Counted from the stretch's first letter, positions 8,446 through 16,334 are shown. The stretch: DNA of 31,466 nt from an uncultured Porphyromonas sp. (GCA_900539155.1 UQBE01000024.1:1-31466); one strand, 5' to 3'. Notes: a model not told the origin generated them from the sequence alone. Made by a program: numbers and translations.

Positions 8446-8868
8446 GCTACACATAGCGACAAGCGAAGAGTGGAGAGGTAGATGAGCTCATTATATATGA
8501 TGAGTCACCCCTGTACGACACCCTCTGATAGTTCCGATCCCTCCGATAGCTCTGATGGCTCCGATCTCTAATCCCTGCCCTCTAACCTCTAATTAACGGG
8601 GAATTTCATCCGAGCCCCTTCTTTCTCAAATATCCACGTGGAGAATCTCAAATCTCCACGTGGATATTTTTTATTTTCCACGTGGGCGTGATTCATTTCC
8701 TCCGAAGTTTCATTTGATTCCTCCGAAGAATTTTTTCTTCCCCACGTGGGAAATAAAAATTCTCCACCTGGATATTTCAAAATATCCACGTGGAAATCCC
8801 TTTTCCCCGACATAGTGCCGTGTTAATATGTAGTCGGGTCTAAACTATTGTAGCGAGTCAGCGGTGAG
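8446..8868 (+). repeat. Full copy (B) of composite CCACGTGG interspersed repeat
   Basis: The left part (8446-8510, GCTACACATAG and a TATATATGATG segment) matches 19375-19430. Then come nonamer and heptamer tracts, the core array, and a common right flank with CCGACATAG and TGTAGTCGGGTCTAAA. Array cores CCACGTGG lie at 8634, 8656, 8678, 8742 and 8786, with CCACCTGG at 8764. In the gap, CCTCCGAA at 8699 and 8720 keeps the phase, giving eight units at 21-22 bp spacing. Over about 160 bp only a handful of bases differ from the copy at 19485-19644. There is no transposase nearby. It looks like a non-autonomous element or an iteron-like binding array. Confidence 0.9.
8527..8593 (+). repeat. Nonamer and heptamer tandem tract
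   Basis: Five 9-bp units beginning with GAT run from 8527 to 8571 (GATAGTTCC, GATCCCTCC, GATAGCTCT, GATGGCTCC, GATCTCTAA). They merge into 7-bp units CTCTAAT, CCCTGCC, CTCTAAC, CTCTAAT at 8566-8593. The heptamer matches tracts at 19430-19464 and 21283-21303. Confidence 0.75.
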
Positions 8869-8954
8869 TTTCTTCAGCTAGGAGTGACGCATCATGAGAC
8901 TGTTTCAAAGGTTGGGATAGGAGAGCACGCTAGAGCCTCAGGGCTTCATAAAGA

Positions 8955-8994
8955 GAGCGGGACCGTCAGAGGTCTCCCTCCGCCAGTCCCGCTC
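8955..8994 (-). terminator. Possible terminator after ridA
   Basis: A perfect 9-bp stem (GAGCGGGAC at 8955-8963, GTCCCGCTC at 8986-8994) lies 36 nt past the ridA stop on the minus strand and is followed there by TCTTTATG, a weak T-tract. It would close the seven-gene dnaN-ridA run. Confidence 0.5.
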
Positions 8995-9029
8995 GTATGG
9001 CATGTGCCACTAGACCGTTCGGTCGAGCT

Positions 9030-9407
9030 TTACTTGTGTGCGATTACTTCAATCTCGACGAGTCCGCCCTTGGGCAGTGTCTTGACAGCAACGGCTGAGC
9101 GTGCTGGGAAAGCGCCTGAGAAGTGCTTCTCGTAGACTGCATTCATCGCTGCAAAGTCGCCCATGTCAGCGAGGAAGCAGGTGGTCTTGACAACTTGGTC
9201 GAAGGTGAAGCCAGCCTCGTCGAGGATAGCCTTCAGATTGCGAAAGACTTGCTCCGTTTGTGCTGAGACATCTTCTGATACGAAAGCACCAGACTTGGGG
9301 TCCAGGCCAAGCTGACCCGAGGTGATGAGCATGTCGCCGAAGGCTATTGCCTGGCTGTAAGGACCAATAGCTGCGGGAGCATTGGAGGTAGAGATTACTT
9401 TTTTCAT
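9030..9407 (-). CDS. ridA: RidA-family reactive enamine/imine deaminase
   Basis: The 125-residue protein hydrolyses reactive 2-aminoacrylate-type enamines/imines released by PLP enzymes, protecting other PLP enzymes in the cytosol. Family landmarks are visible: ISTSNAPAAIGPYSQAI at the N-terminus, TSGQLGLDPKSGAF, VKTTCFLADMGDFAAMN, YEKHF, PARSAV with the arginine that contacts the substrate carboxylate, and a final VEIEVIA. Length is exactly typical of the trimeric family. It starts 29 nt after rlmB and is the last gene of the minus-strand run, with a candidate terminator downstream. Confidence 0.96.
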   Translation of the reverse strand: MKKVISTSNAPAAIGPYSQAIAFGDMLITSGQLGLDPKSGAFVSEDVSAQTEQVFRNLKAILDEAGFTFDQVVKTTCFLADMGDFAAMNAVYEKHFSGAFPARSAVAVKTLPKGGLVEIEVIAHK

Positions 9408-9436
9408 ACTATATTTATATAATGTATTGTGAACTT

Positions 9437-10180
9437 TTATTTGTTTGTCTCTTGCTGACGAATGACCTCGTAGAGCATGATGCCCGTGGCGACTGATACA
9501 TTGAGCGAGGAGATTTGCCCTAGCTGTGGTATGGAGACGCGGTCGGTGAGCTGCTTGAGGACGCCCGTGGAGATACCTTTTTGCTCCGACCCCATGACGA
9601 TGCCCAGAGGTGGCGTCATCGGGAGGGAGGTGTAGTTTGTCGTGGCGTCTACATCGGCACCAACGAGCTGCAGCCCGCTATCCCGTAGAAAGCGGCAGGC
9701 GGTCACGAGGTCACGCTCACGGCAGACGGGGATGCGCATGAGCGCTCCGGCGGAAGCGTTGACCGCGTCGGCGGTAACTGACACGCTATCCCGCTCGGGG
9801 AGCACGATGGCGTGGACACCGGCGCATTCGCAGGTACGAGCGATGGCACCGAAGTTGCGAACATCTGTGACTCCGTCGAGCAGTACGACGAAAGGCATCT
9901 GCCCCTCGTCGTAGAGCATCGGGATGAGCGACTCTAGACGGGTGTAGGTGATGGGCGAGATGAGTGCCACAACTCCTTGGTGGGCTCCTCGTGTGAAGCG
10001 CGTGAGACGCTCGGCGGGTACCTCCATGACGGGGATGCCCTGGGCGCGTGCGGTACGCTTGATATCGAGGAGCTCGCCCGTGGCTGCGCCTTTTTTGATA
10101 TAAATCTTGTCGATGTCTGTATGGGCTGCTAGGCTCTCGGTGAGAGCGTGGATGCCATAGATGAGTTTCTGCTTAATCAT
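9437..10180 (-). CDS. rlmB: 23S rRNA (guanosine-2'-O-)methyltransferase, TrmH/SpoU family
   Basis: I choose the ATG at 10180 (MIKQKLIYGIHALTE), giving 247 residues. An upstream extension would lie inside recN and has no family match. The N-terminal substrate-binding domain is followed by the SPOUT domain with VRNFGAIARTCECAGV, VNASAGALMRIPV, GIVMGSEQKGIS and the knot motif SLNVSVATGIMLYEV, which bind S-adenosylmethionine. RlmB methylates the ribose of G2251 in the 23S peptidyl-transferase loop; the exact target is inferred from family resemblance, and a related TrmH-type enzyme cannot be fully excluded. The start codon overlaps the recN stop by 8 nt, so translational coupling is likely. Confidence 0.93.
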   Translation of the reverse strand: MIKQKLIYGIHALTESLAAHTDIDKIYIKKGAATGELLDIKRTARAQGIPVMEVPAERLTRFTRGAHQGVVALISPITYTRLESLIPMLYDEGQMPFVVLLDGVTDVRNFGAIARTCECAGVHAIVLPERDSVSVTADAVNASAGALMRIPVCRERDLVTACRFLRDSGLQLVGADVDATTNYTSLPMTPPLGIVMGSEQKGISTGVLKQLTDRVSIPQLGQISSLNVSVATGIMLYEVIRQQETNK

Positions 10181-11855
10181 GTGCTGTGAGTAATGTGTGT
10201 GCGGCAGCGATAGCCTCGGGGGTGATCTGGTCGCCACTCTGGAGACGTGCTATCTCATCAACGCGCTCTTCGGGCGTGAGGAGGCGGAGGTGCGAGTGGG
10301 TCTCGCCGTGGCTCTCCTCCTTATATATCAGTATATGCTGGCTGGCGGCTGAAGCAATCTGCGGTAGGTGCGTGATGACGAAGAGCTGCTGGCGCTCGCC
10401 CATCGTGTGGAGCATATCGCCTATACGAGAGGCAGCGATGCCTGAGGTGCCAGTGTCAATCTCGTCAAAGACGATAGCGGGCGAGCCAATCATCTCGTCG
10501 TGGCTCGTCAAGCCTTGACTGCGCAGTGCCTTGAGCGCAAGCATCAGTCGCGCTATCTCACCGCCCGAAGCGATGTCGGTGATGGAACGCAGTGGCTGGT
10601 CGCTATTGGCTGAGAGGAGGAAGTCGACCTGGTCCATGCCACGCTCGGTCGGCTTGTCGAGGAGCTGGAGTGCTATATCAAAGCGTGCGTGCGGCATCTC
10701 CAGCTGGCTGAGTGTCTTGGTGACACTCCGTGCTATTGTCTTCGCAGCCTTGGCGCGTGCCTCGTGGAGCTGCTTGCCTAGAGTGAGTACCTCGGTGCGC
10801 TGCTGGAGGACTTCGGTGCGCAGTGCAGCTAGCTCCTCTTCGTACTGGGCGGTGTGAGCGAGCTTGGCTCCAAGCTCTTGGCTGTACTCGATGAGTTCTT
10901 CGGGGGATAGGAGGTTATGTTTTTTGAGCAAAGCATTGACTCCGCCTAGGATGGTATTGATTTCCTCTAGGCGCGAGGGGTTGTAAGCGACCTCACCCTG
11001 CAGACGGCTTAAGTCACTCTCGATATCGTCTAGCTCGATGATGAGGCTCCGCATGCGCTCGCTATAGGAGGTCAGCTCGGGAAGGTAAGCGGCTGTCTGC
11101 TCCATCTGCTCTTGCGCTGTGGTGAGCTGGTCCACGATACTGTGCGGGCTGTCGAGTAGGGTGAGCGCACTCTGCAGACCTTCCTGTATCTCCTGCGTAT
11201 GGGTCAGTTGCGCTGCTTCGTCGGTAAGGTCGGTGAGCGAGTACTGCTCGAGCTTGAGCGCAGCGATCTCCTCGTAAGCTCGACTGTTGAGCTCATACTC
11301 AGCCTCAGCTTGCTGTGCCTCCGTGCGGAGCTTCTTGAGCCGGATGGCGTTGTCGTGGTACTGCTGATAGGCACGATGGTACGCCTCAACAAGAGTTGCG
11401 TCGGTGCCTAGCTGTGAGTCGATGAGTGCTATCTGATAAGCACCCTCACGAAGTAGCAGGTTGCGATGCTGCGAGTGAACGTCTAGCAGGAGTGCGCCGA
11501 GCTCCTCCAGCTGAACGAGGGTGACGGGGGTGTCATTGACGAAGATGCGACTACGTCCTGTCTGTCGCACCTCACGCCGTACGAGACAGCTCTCCTCGAC
11601 CTCTAGCTCCTGCGCTTGCATCCATTCGATGACCTGAGGGCTGAGCTGCGTGAACTCCCCCTCGATGACCGCCTTCTGGCAGCCCTGACGAATGGTCGAT
11701 ATGTCGGCACGCCCTCCTGCAAGAAGCTGTAGAGCTGAGACGAAGATACTCTTGCCCGCTCCCGTCTCGCCGGTGACTGCTATGAGTCCCGTAGGGAAGG
11801 TGCAGCTAAGCTCCTCGATGAGGATGTAGTCGCGTATATATAAGCTGTGCAGCAT
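10173..11855 (-). CDS. recN: DNA repair ATPase RecN
   Basis: The 560-residue SMC-like ATPase helps align ends during double-strand-break repair. The N-terminus has the Walker A motif GETGAGKS (about 30-37) in the typical context LYIRDYILIEEL. Two long glutamine/glutamate/leucine-rich coiled-coil segments occupy about 150-370. The C-terminus has the ABC signature region IASGGEIARLMLALK and Walker B VFDEIDTGTSG, followed by the H-loop FVITHLPQIAS. Length and order match bacterial RecN. It lies 9 nt after the DUF4835 gene and overlaps rlmB. No LexA-type box is apparent, so expression probably follows the operon. Confidence 0.97.
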   Translation of the reverse strand: MLHSLYIRDYILIEELSCTFPTGLIAVTGETGAGKSIFVSALQLLAGGRADISTIRQGCQKAVIEGEFTQLSPQVIEWMQAQELEVEESCLVRREVRQTGRSRIFVNDTPVTLVQLEELGALLLDVHSQHRNLLLREGAYQIALIDSQLGTDATLVEAYHRAYQQYHDNAIRLKKLRTEAQQAEAEYELNSRAYEEIAALKLEQYSLTDLTDEAAQLTHTQEIQEGLQSALTLLDSPHSIVDQLTTAQEQMEQTAAYLPELTSYSERMRSLIIELDDIESDLSRLQGEVAYNPSRLEEINTILGGVNALLKKHNLLSPEELIEYSQELGAKLAHTAQYEEELAALRTEVLQQRTEVLTLGKQLHEARAKAAKTIARSVTKTLSQLEMPHARFDIALQLLDKPTERGMDQVDFLLSANSDQPLRSITDIASGGEIARLMLALKALRSQGLTSHDEMIGSPAIVFDEIDTGTSGIAASRIGDMLHTMGERQQLFVITHLPQIASAASQHILIYKEESHGETHSHLRLLTPEERVDEIARLQSGDQITPEAIAAAHTLLTAHD

Positions 11856-11864
11856 GGAGTGTAG

Positions 11865-12785
11865 TTACTTCTTCAGGGCAGAGAGCTTGCTGTCTTCGGT
11901 CGGGTAGATTTTTGAGAGCGTCTTGTAAGCTGTCATCCTGCTCTCCTGCGAAGCCCCTTCGACCAGAAGGGGCAGCTCGTCAAGCTTGGTCTGTGCGAAG
12001 ATCTGTAGGAGCGGCGACAGACTATTCGCCTGCCAGGTCTCCTCGAGGAGGGAGAGCTGCTCTAATATATTGGTGAAGCCACGACGTAAGTTACTCGTGA
12101 GGAGGTCTAGTCCCTGGCGATGGTACTGGTACCAGTAGTTGCGCCACGGCTGGTGCGCCGGGTCGTTGTAAGCTTGGCTGATAGCGTAGCGGTTGTTGTC
12201 ACTGGCGTAAGCTTTCCAGCCCGACCAGTCCATCATCTGCTGAGCTGTCGCCACCAGTTGTTGCATCTGTCGCGCAGCATAGTCGCCTCCGAGTGGAGCA
12301 AAGGAGTCAAAGTCTAGAGCTAAGATGAGATAGGCGTAGAAAGCGACCGTCGCCACGAGGTTGTTGTCAATCTGTGTGGGCGCATAGACGAGTGGCTGGT
12401 AGGGCGCGTACTGGAAGTTTAGCTCGCGGTCTAGATGCACCAGCAGCGGAGTCGTATAGGAGGCTCCGTAGACGGGTCGCTGTGCGGATATGCTTAGCTC
12501 TGCCGTGTAGAGGCCATCGTCGGATACGCTCACGAGGTTTAGTCCCCAGGCGCACTCGATCCGCTCCATTGGCGAGAAGGTGGCATTCGTCCATCGCGTC
12601 TGATTGATCATCTCAGTTAACTGTTGCGTCAAGTCAGATACGATGGCCTGATCGGCAGAGGAGCCGAGACGATCCACATTGACTGTGACACGCGCATTCA
12701 GTTCCTGCGCAAGGCTCTGCGAGGGGAGCCAGAGGAGCAGTGCCACTAAGGCAAGCAGGAGACGCTTCATCTGATTAAGTTTCAT
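11865..12785 (-). CDS. porD: DUF4835-family protein, PorD-like T9SS component
   Basis: I choose the ATG at 12785, just after the coaBC stop, giving 306 residues; a second ATG at 12770 is also plausible. A signal peptide is clear (RLLLALVALLLWLPSQSLAQ, cleavage before ELNARV). The mature start ELNARVTVN and internal segments FYAYLILALDFDSFAPLGGD and GWKAYASDNNRYAISQAYND are those I associate with DUF4835 in Bacteroidetes, a family annotated more recently as type IX secretion protein PorD. I recall the gene order coaBC, DUF4835, recN as a common one in this phylum. It is likely periplasmic or outer-membrane associated. The T9SS link rests on family annotation, not on a motif visible here, so the symbol is tentative. 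Confidence 0.8.
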   Translation of the reverse strand: MKLNQMKRLLLALVALLLWLPSQSLAQELNARVTVNVDRLGSSADQAIVSDLTQQLTEMINQTRWTNATFSPMERIECAWGLNLVSVSDDGLYTAELSISAQRPVYGASYTTPLLVHLDRELNFQYAPYQPLVYAPTQIDNNLVATVAFYAYLILALDFDSFAPLGGDYAARQMQQLVATAQQMMDWSGWKAYASDNNRYAISQAYNDPAHQPWRNYWYQYHRQGLDLLTSNLRRGFTNILEQLSLLEETWQANSLSPLLQIFAQTKLDELPLLVEGASQESRMTAYKTLSKIYPTEDSKLSALKK

Positions 12786-12789
12786 AAGA

Positions 12790-14019
12790 CTAAACAAGCT
12801 GTGTGCGATGCTTGAGTACGAAGTCCACGATCTGCTCCGCCACGACCGCCTTGCTCTCTAGCGGCAGGTCACAACGAGTGCCCGCTTTGTCTAGGATTAG
12901 CACCTTATTGGTCGGAACTCCGAAGCCAGCTCCGGCATCGCTCGTCGAGTTCAGCACGATTGCATCGAGATGCTTGCTCTGAAGTTTGCCCTCGGCTGCG
13001 GCTGTGTCCACGGAAGTTTCCAGAGCAAAGCCTACTAAATACTGACCTGCACGGCGCTGCGCCCCAAGAGTCGCTGCAATGTCGGGGTTCTGCGTCAGCG
13101 TAAGTCTCATCTGTTCGCCGTTGCGTCCCTCTTTCTTAATCTTTCCTTGGACACGCTCCTCGGGACGGTAGTCAGCTACCGCTGCAGCAAAGACAGCTAT
13201 CGAGCTACGCCTGAAGGGCTCTTCAGTAGCCACTAGCATCTCCTCGGCAGTCATCACAGGATGTACGACAATATTTGGGTGGGTCGGACGTAAGTGCGTT
13301 GGTCCCAAGACCAAATGTACTTCGGCACCCTGCCGCGCAAAAGCCTCAGCTAATGAGATACCCATCAGACCCGACGAATGGTTGCCGATGAAGCGCACAT
13401 CGTCGATCGGTTCGTAGGTAGGCCCAGCTGTGATGGTAACGCACTCTCCCGCTAGGGATAGCTTCTCCGCTGTATCGGAGAGCATCGCGACCACTTGCTC
13501 TAAGATTTCTTCAGGCTCCTGCATACGTCCTCGCCCGGTCAGGCCACTAGCGAGGAAACCCTCGGCGGGCAACGCTTGTGCGACCCCGTCCTGCGCCAGT
13601 ATCTCCAGATTGCGGGCGGTCGTCGGGTGAGACCACATGTCTAGATCCATCGCAGGGGCGATCAGCACGGGAGCGCGCATCGCTAGGTAAGTGGTCACGA
13701 GGATGTTGTCGGCAATGCCGTGCGCCATCTTGCCGATCGTGCTAGCCGTGGCGGGAGCTATGATCATCAGATCGGCCCAAGTGCCCAGCGTCACGTGACT
13801 ATGCCACGAACCGTCACGACGATCGAAAAAGTCTGATACCACCGCATGCTGCGAGAGCGTGGCAAGCGTCAGCGGCGTGATGAACTCCTTTGCGGCGGGT
13901 GTCATGACCACCTGCACCTCGGCGCCCTCCTTGACGAGCAGGCGTACGAGCGAGGCACTCTTGTAGGCAGCTATCCCGCCGGTGATACCTACGACTATAT
14001 GCTTGTCCTGTAAGCGCAT
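12790..14019 (-). CDS. coaBC: Bifunctional phosphopantothenoylcysteine decarboxylase/phosphopantothenate-cysteine ligase
   Basis: The 409-residue protein performs two successive steps of CoA synthesis. The N-terminal FMN-dependent CoaC half (1 to about 190) shows GITGGIAAYKSASLVRLL, the active-site region SHVTLGTWADLMIIAPATA and PAMDLDMW. The C-terminal CoaB half shows ITAGPTYEPIDDVRFIGNHSSG, VAAAVADYRP and the GKIKK segment corresponding to the lysine-rich motif needed for the cytidylate intermediate. In E. coli HSSG is followed by Lys; here it reads HSSGLMG, a Lys-to-Leu change. The rest is intact, so I expect an active enzyme. It lies 25 nt after the exonuclease gene and 4 nt before the DUF4835 gene. 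Confidence 0.96.
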   Translation of the reverse strand: MRLQDKHIVVGITGGIAAYKSASLVRLLVKEGAEVQVVMTPAAKEFITPLTLATLSQHAVVSDFFDRRDGSWHSHVTLGTWADLMIIAPATASTIGKMAHGIADNILVTTYLAMRAPVLIAPAMDLDMWSHPTTARNLEILAQDGVAQALPAEGFLASGLTGRGRMQEPEEILEQVVAMLSDTAEKLSLAGECVTITAGPTYEPIDDVRFIGNHSSGLMGISLAEAFARQGAEVHLVLGPTHLRPTHPNIVVHPVMTAEEMLVATEEPFRRSSIAVFAAAVADYRPEERVQGKIKKEGRNGEQMRLTLTQNPDIAATLGAQRRAGQYLVGFALETSVDTAAAEGKLQSKHLDAIVLNSTSDAGAGFGVPTNKVLILDKAGTRCDLPLESKAVVAEQIVDFVLKHRTQLV

Positions 14020-14044
14020 GGTCCTCTTCTATGGTGTGATAATT

Positions 14045-14812
14045 CTAAGGTTTCATCTGCTCCTTGATGAGAAGGAACTGACGCTTCGTGTCTCGGGAGA
14101 AGTCCGCTTGTAGAAGCCAGTTGAGATAGCCGGGCTCTTCTCGCAAGACCTCCTCCACGGAGCGTCCCTTATGCTTGCCAAAGTTAAAGACCGGCACATC
14201 GTTATCGTTTCGCACAATGCGCCCAGCGAGGTCTACATTGCGATGATAAGTGGTCAGGTCGGACAGCTCCTTGACACTAGTTGGCAGAGCATCGCCATAT
14301 TTCTCCAGCTGTGCCAGTAGCACATCGAGCGTAGCGATCGTGTCTGCCTCAGCACCGTGCGCTCCGATATGCTCACGGTGACAGTAGAAGCGTACAGCTC
14401 CTTCGAGCGTCCGAGGCTCCATCTTGTGAAAGATCGTCTGCACGTCTATATGCTGCCTAGAGAGCAGGTCCACCTCGACACCAGCACGGAGGAACTCCTC
14501 CCCGAGCATCGGCAGGTCAAAGCGCTGCGAGTTGTAACCCGCTAGGTCGCATCCATCGATCAGCTCCGCTAAGCTCTTAGCGCAAGCTCTAAAGGGCGGA
14601 CAGTCACGCACATCTTCGTCCGTGATGCCATGTATCGCTGTACTCTCGGCAGGGATGGGCATCTCAGGGTTGAAGCGTCGTGTCCGTACGATGCGCTCCC
14701 CGTCAGGCATCAGCTTGAGGATGGTTAGCTCGACGATGCGGTCGTTGGTAATGTCTAGTCCCGTAGCCTCTATGTCAAAGAAGACTAGCGGACGATCCAG
14801 TTGTAGCGTCAT
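14045..14812 (-). CDS. DnaQ-like 3'-5' exonuclease (DEDDh) with DUF3820-like tail
   Basis: The 255-residue protein begins with the exonuclease I motif FFDIEATGLD (about 10-19), followed by HGITDEDV, the second motif YNSQRFDLPMLGEEF and the third HGAEADTIATLDVL with the catalytic His and Asp. The C-terminal part (about 205-250), with FNFGKHKGRSVEEV and GYLNWLL, resembles DUF3820-type domains. It could act as proofreading subunit or as a repair exonuclease. Its place directly after dnaN (22 nt) suggests a replication role, but it is not the fused PolC type and I cannot say whether it binds the polymerase, so I give no symbol. Confidence 0.9.
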   Translation of the reverse strand: MTLQLDRPLVFFDIEATGLDITNDRIVELTILKLMPDGERIVRTRRFNPEMPIPAESTAIHGITDEDVRDCPPFRACAKSLAELIDGCDLAGYNSQRFDLPMLGEEFLRAGVEVDLLSRQHIDVQTIFHKMEPRTLEGAVRFYCHREHIGAHGAEADTIATLDVLLAQLEKYGDALPTSVKELSDLTTYHRNVDLAGRIVRNDNDVPVFNFGKHKGRSVEEVLREEPGYLNWLLQADFSRDTKRQFLLIKEQMKP

Positions 14813-14834
14813 ACTTCTCAGTTAGTTATATGGA

Positions 14835-16043
14835 TTAGATGCGTACGGGAGCTGTGATACCACGCAGGTCTGTCTGGTCAGCCACCTTGGTCGGTGTAAT
14901 CATAATGGGCTGAGAGGCGCTGGAGATGTGCATCTGTAGACTCTCAGCGTTGAACGCCTTGAGGAACTTGATGAAAGTGTTCGTCTTGAAGGTGATCTGC
15001 ATCCCCTCCATCTGCTCGGGATAGTCCACGGGGATACGCTCCTCGACATCTACACCTGGCGTATTGGCGCCCTGAGCGTAGAAGCCCCCCTTCATCACCA
15101 TCGCATGCTCCTCAAAGGTGATGCAGATTAAGCTTGCGTCAGCACCCAGCCCGACGATGTTGCTTAGATAGTTGACGCGTGTCGTGGCGCGCTGGAGAAC
15201 TTGCCCATCGATTTCTATCATATAGGTCATCGTGTCGGGAAGTAAGCCATTATAATTGGGGAACGAGAGGACACTCACCTGCGAGACTACGCTGTAAGTG
15301 CCGAAACGCACCTCAACCTGCTTCTGGTTGAAGATTACCAGTGCCTCCTCATTTGCGAAGTTAGGTAGGATAGACTGTAGGAAGCTGGACACCTTGACCG
15401 GCAGTGTGAAGTTGGGATCCGTCAGTGGAGCCTGTGTCAGCTCGCCCTCCTCGCCGACCAGTCGAGCATCATAGTCTATGTAGCGTACCAGCTGTACATT
15501 GTCCGTAGCGCATAGCTCTAGTCGGTCTGTCAGCATGACAAAGTGCACGCCATGGAGCTGCTCACGCGATGTGTCGGGGTAGGCTGCGGGCAGTACGGCT
15601 GAGATACCAGCCAGAAGGCTAGAGCTATTCATACTCATCATGACCGATCCGTCAGTGGCTCCGGGAGTTTCGTTCGATACATAGAGGTCAGCATCTCCTA
15701 CAGGTATATCTAGGTAACCAGTTGAGTGGATTAAGTGGATGTACCTTGCGCCCTCCTCGGTCGTTTCCATAGCCATAGTCAGTGGTTGGACTGGAAGAGA
15801 CTTGATATAATCCAGCAGGGGCGTCGGAGCAATTAGGAAGCGCATCTCGCCATCTGACTCCAGTGGTGCGATGACTCCGGTCGAACGCATAGACGTATCG
15901 CCACCAGTTACGGAGATGCGCTCAGACGTCACCTCAAAGAGGTAGTTAGCCAGAGCAGGTATAGAGGCATTGCTCGTAGGGACCAGCCGGCCCACGTTTT
16001 GCAAGAGCGTCGAGAGCTCGTTGCTATTTACAGTAAACTTCAT
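14835..16043 (-). CDS. dnaN: DNA polymerase III beta subunit (sliding clamp)
   Basis: The 402-residue clamp encircles DNA as a head-to-tail dimer and tethers polymerase. It opens with MKFTVNSNELSTLLQNVGRLV and shows the three clamp domains in order; ISAVLPAAYPDTSREQLHGVHF and LCATDNVQLVRYI (middle domain) are diagnostic. The C-terminal end DLRGITAPVRI takes the place of the classical MPMRL end that forms part of the partner-binding pocket. It is about 30 residues longer than the E. coli protein, with small insertions typical of Bacteroidetes. It is first in the minus-strand run and has a TATCTTTG box 30 nt upstream, so it probably leads the operon. Confidence 0.96.
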   Translation of the reverse strand: MKFTVNSNELSTLLQNVGRLVPTSNASIPALANYLFEVTSERISVTGGDTSMRSTGVIAPLESDGEMRFLIAPTPLLDYIKSLPVQPLTMAMETTEEGARYIHLIHSTGYLDIPVGDADLYVSNETPGATDGSVMMSMNSSSLLAGISAVLPAAYPDTSREQLHGVHFVMLTDRLELCATDNVQLVRYIDYDARLVGEEGELTQAPLTDPNFTLPVKVSSFLQSILPNFANEEALVIFNQKQVEVRFGTYSVVSQVSVLSFPNYNGLLPDTMTYMIEIDGQVLQRATTRVNYLSNIVGLGADASLICITFEEHAMVMKGGFYAQGANTPGVDVEERIPVDYPEQMEGMQITFKTNTFIKFLKAFNAESLQMHISSASQPIMITPTKVADQTDLRGITAPVRI

Positions 16044-16072
16044 ATAGGATTCCTAGCTACTTGATTTATCGA

Positions 16073-16080
16073 CAAAGATA
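16073..16080 (-). promoter_or_regulatory. -7 box of dnaN operon promoter
   Basis: CAAAGATA on the plus strand reads TATCTTTG on the minus strand, 30 nt ahead of the dnaN ATG. No clear TTTG lies at the right distance upstream, so only the -7 element is supported. Confidence 0.55.
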
Positions 16081-16159
16081 GTGAAAAACTTGGTCTCGCT
16101 CTCCATCGCTCCGCATCGTCCAGCTCGTGGGGTATGTATGAGGGGTGGATAATTTTTTG

Positions 16160-16167
16160 TACCTTTG
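16160..16167 (+). promoter_or_regulatory. -7 box of rplY promoter
   Basis: TACCTTTG fits TAnnTTTG. Transcription would start near 16174, leaving about 160 nt before the rplY start. The -33 region is poor (TATG at 16137-16140). Confidence 0.55.
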
Positions 16168-16194
16168 CGGACGGTTTTCCTATGAGTCCATATT

Positions 16195-16334
16195 GTACAC
16201 CCGTCCTGGAGGATGGGCTCTTTGGTCTCTGGTGGGGAGTAGGGTCCCAGCGGGTCTTCAGCTCTAGCAGAGTGCCACAGTGTAATGGGAGATTAGCAAG
16301 ACTAATTTTGAGTAACACTAACTATTTGTACTAA
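16195..16334 (+). promoter_or_regulatory. Long 5' leader of rplY, possible cis-regulatory RNA
   Basis: A 7-bp hairpin is formed by CCCGTCC (16200-16206), loop TGGA, GGATGGG (16211-16217), with one G-U pair. A smaller CTCT-AGC-AGAG hairpin lies at 16262-16272. A leader of this length before a single ribosomal-protein gene suggests autoregulation, but I do not recognise the fold. Confidence 0.35.

Noticed and set aside
8634..8793. CRISPR-like regular spacing
   Set aside because: Repeat cores are only 8 bp and palindromic, the 14-bp intervals are shared between copies instead of unique, and no cas gene is present.
8589..8813. A 74-codon minus-strand open frame in repeat copy B, with a similar 68-codon frame at 19464-19670 and a 64-codon plus-strand frame at 19511-19705
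   Set aside because: The conserved amino acids follow from nearly identical DNA. Most base differences between the copies change the residue, the frames differ at both ends, and both strands are open, so there is no sign of coding selection.
10181..10237. N-terminal extension of RlmB
   Set aside because: It lies inside recN, and the family start MIKQKLIYGIHAL matches the ATG at 10180.
12790..14019. Loss of the CoaB catalytic lysine
   Set aside because: The lysine important for the cytidylate intermediate lies in the KIKK-type motif, which is present as GKIKK; only the lysine after HSSG is changed, so an inactive enzyme is not supported.
16040..16318. Minus-strand frame upstream of dnaN
   Set aside because: It covers the two divergent promoter boxes and the rplY leader and has no protein-like features.
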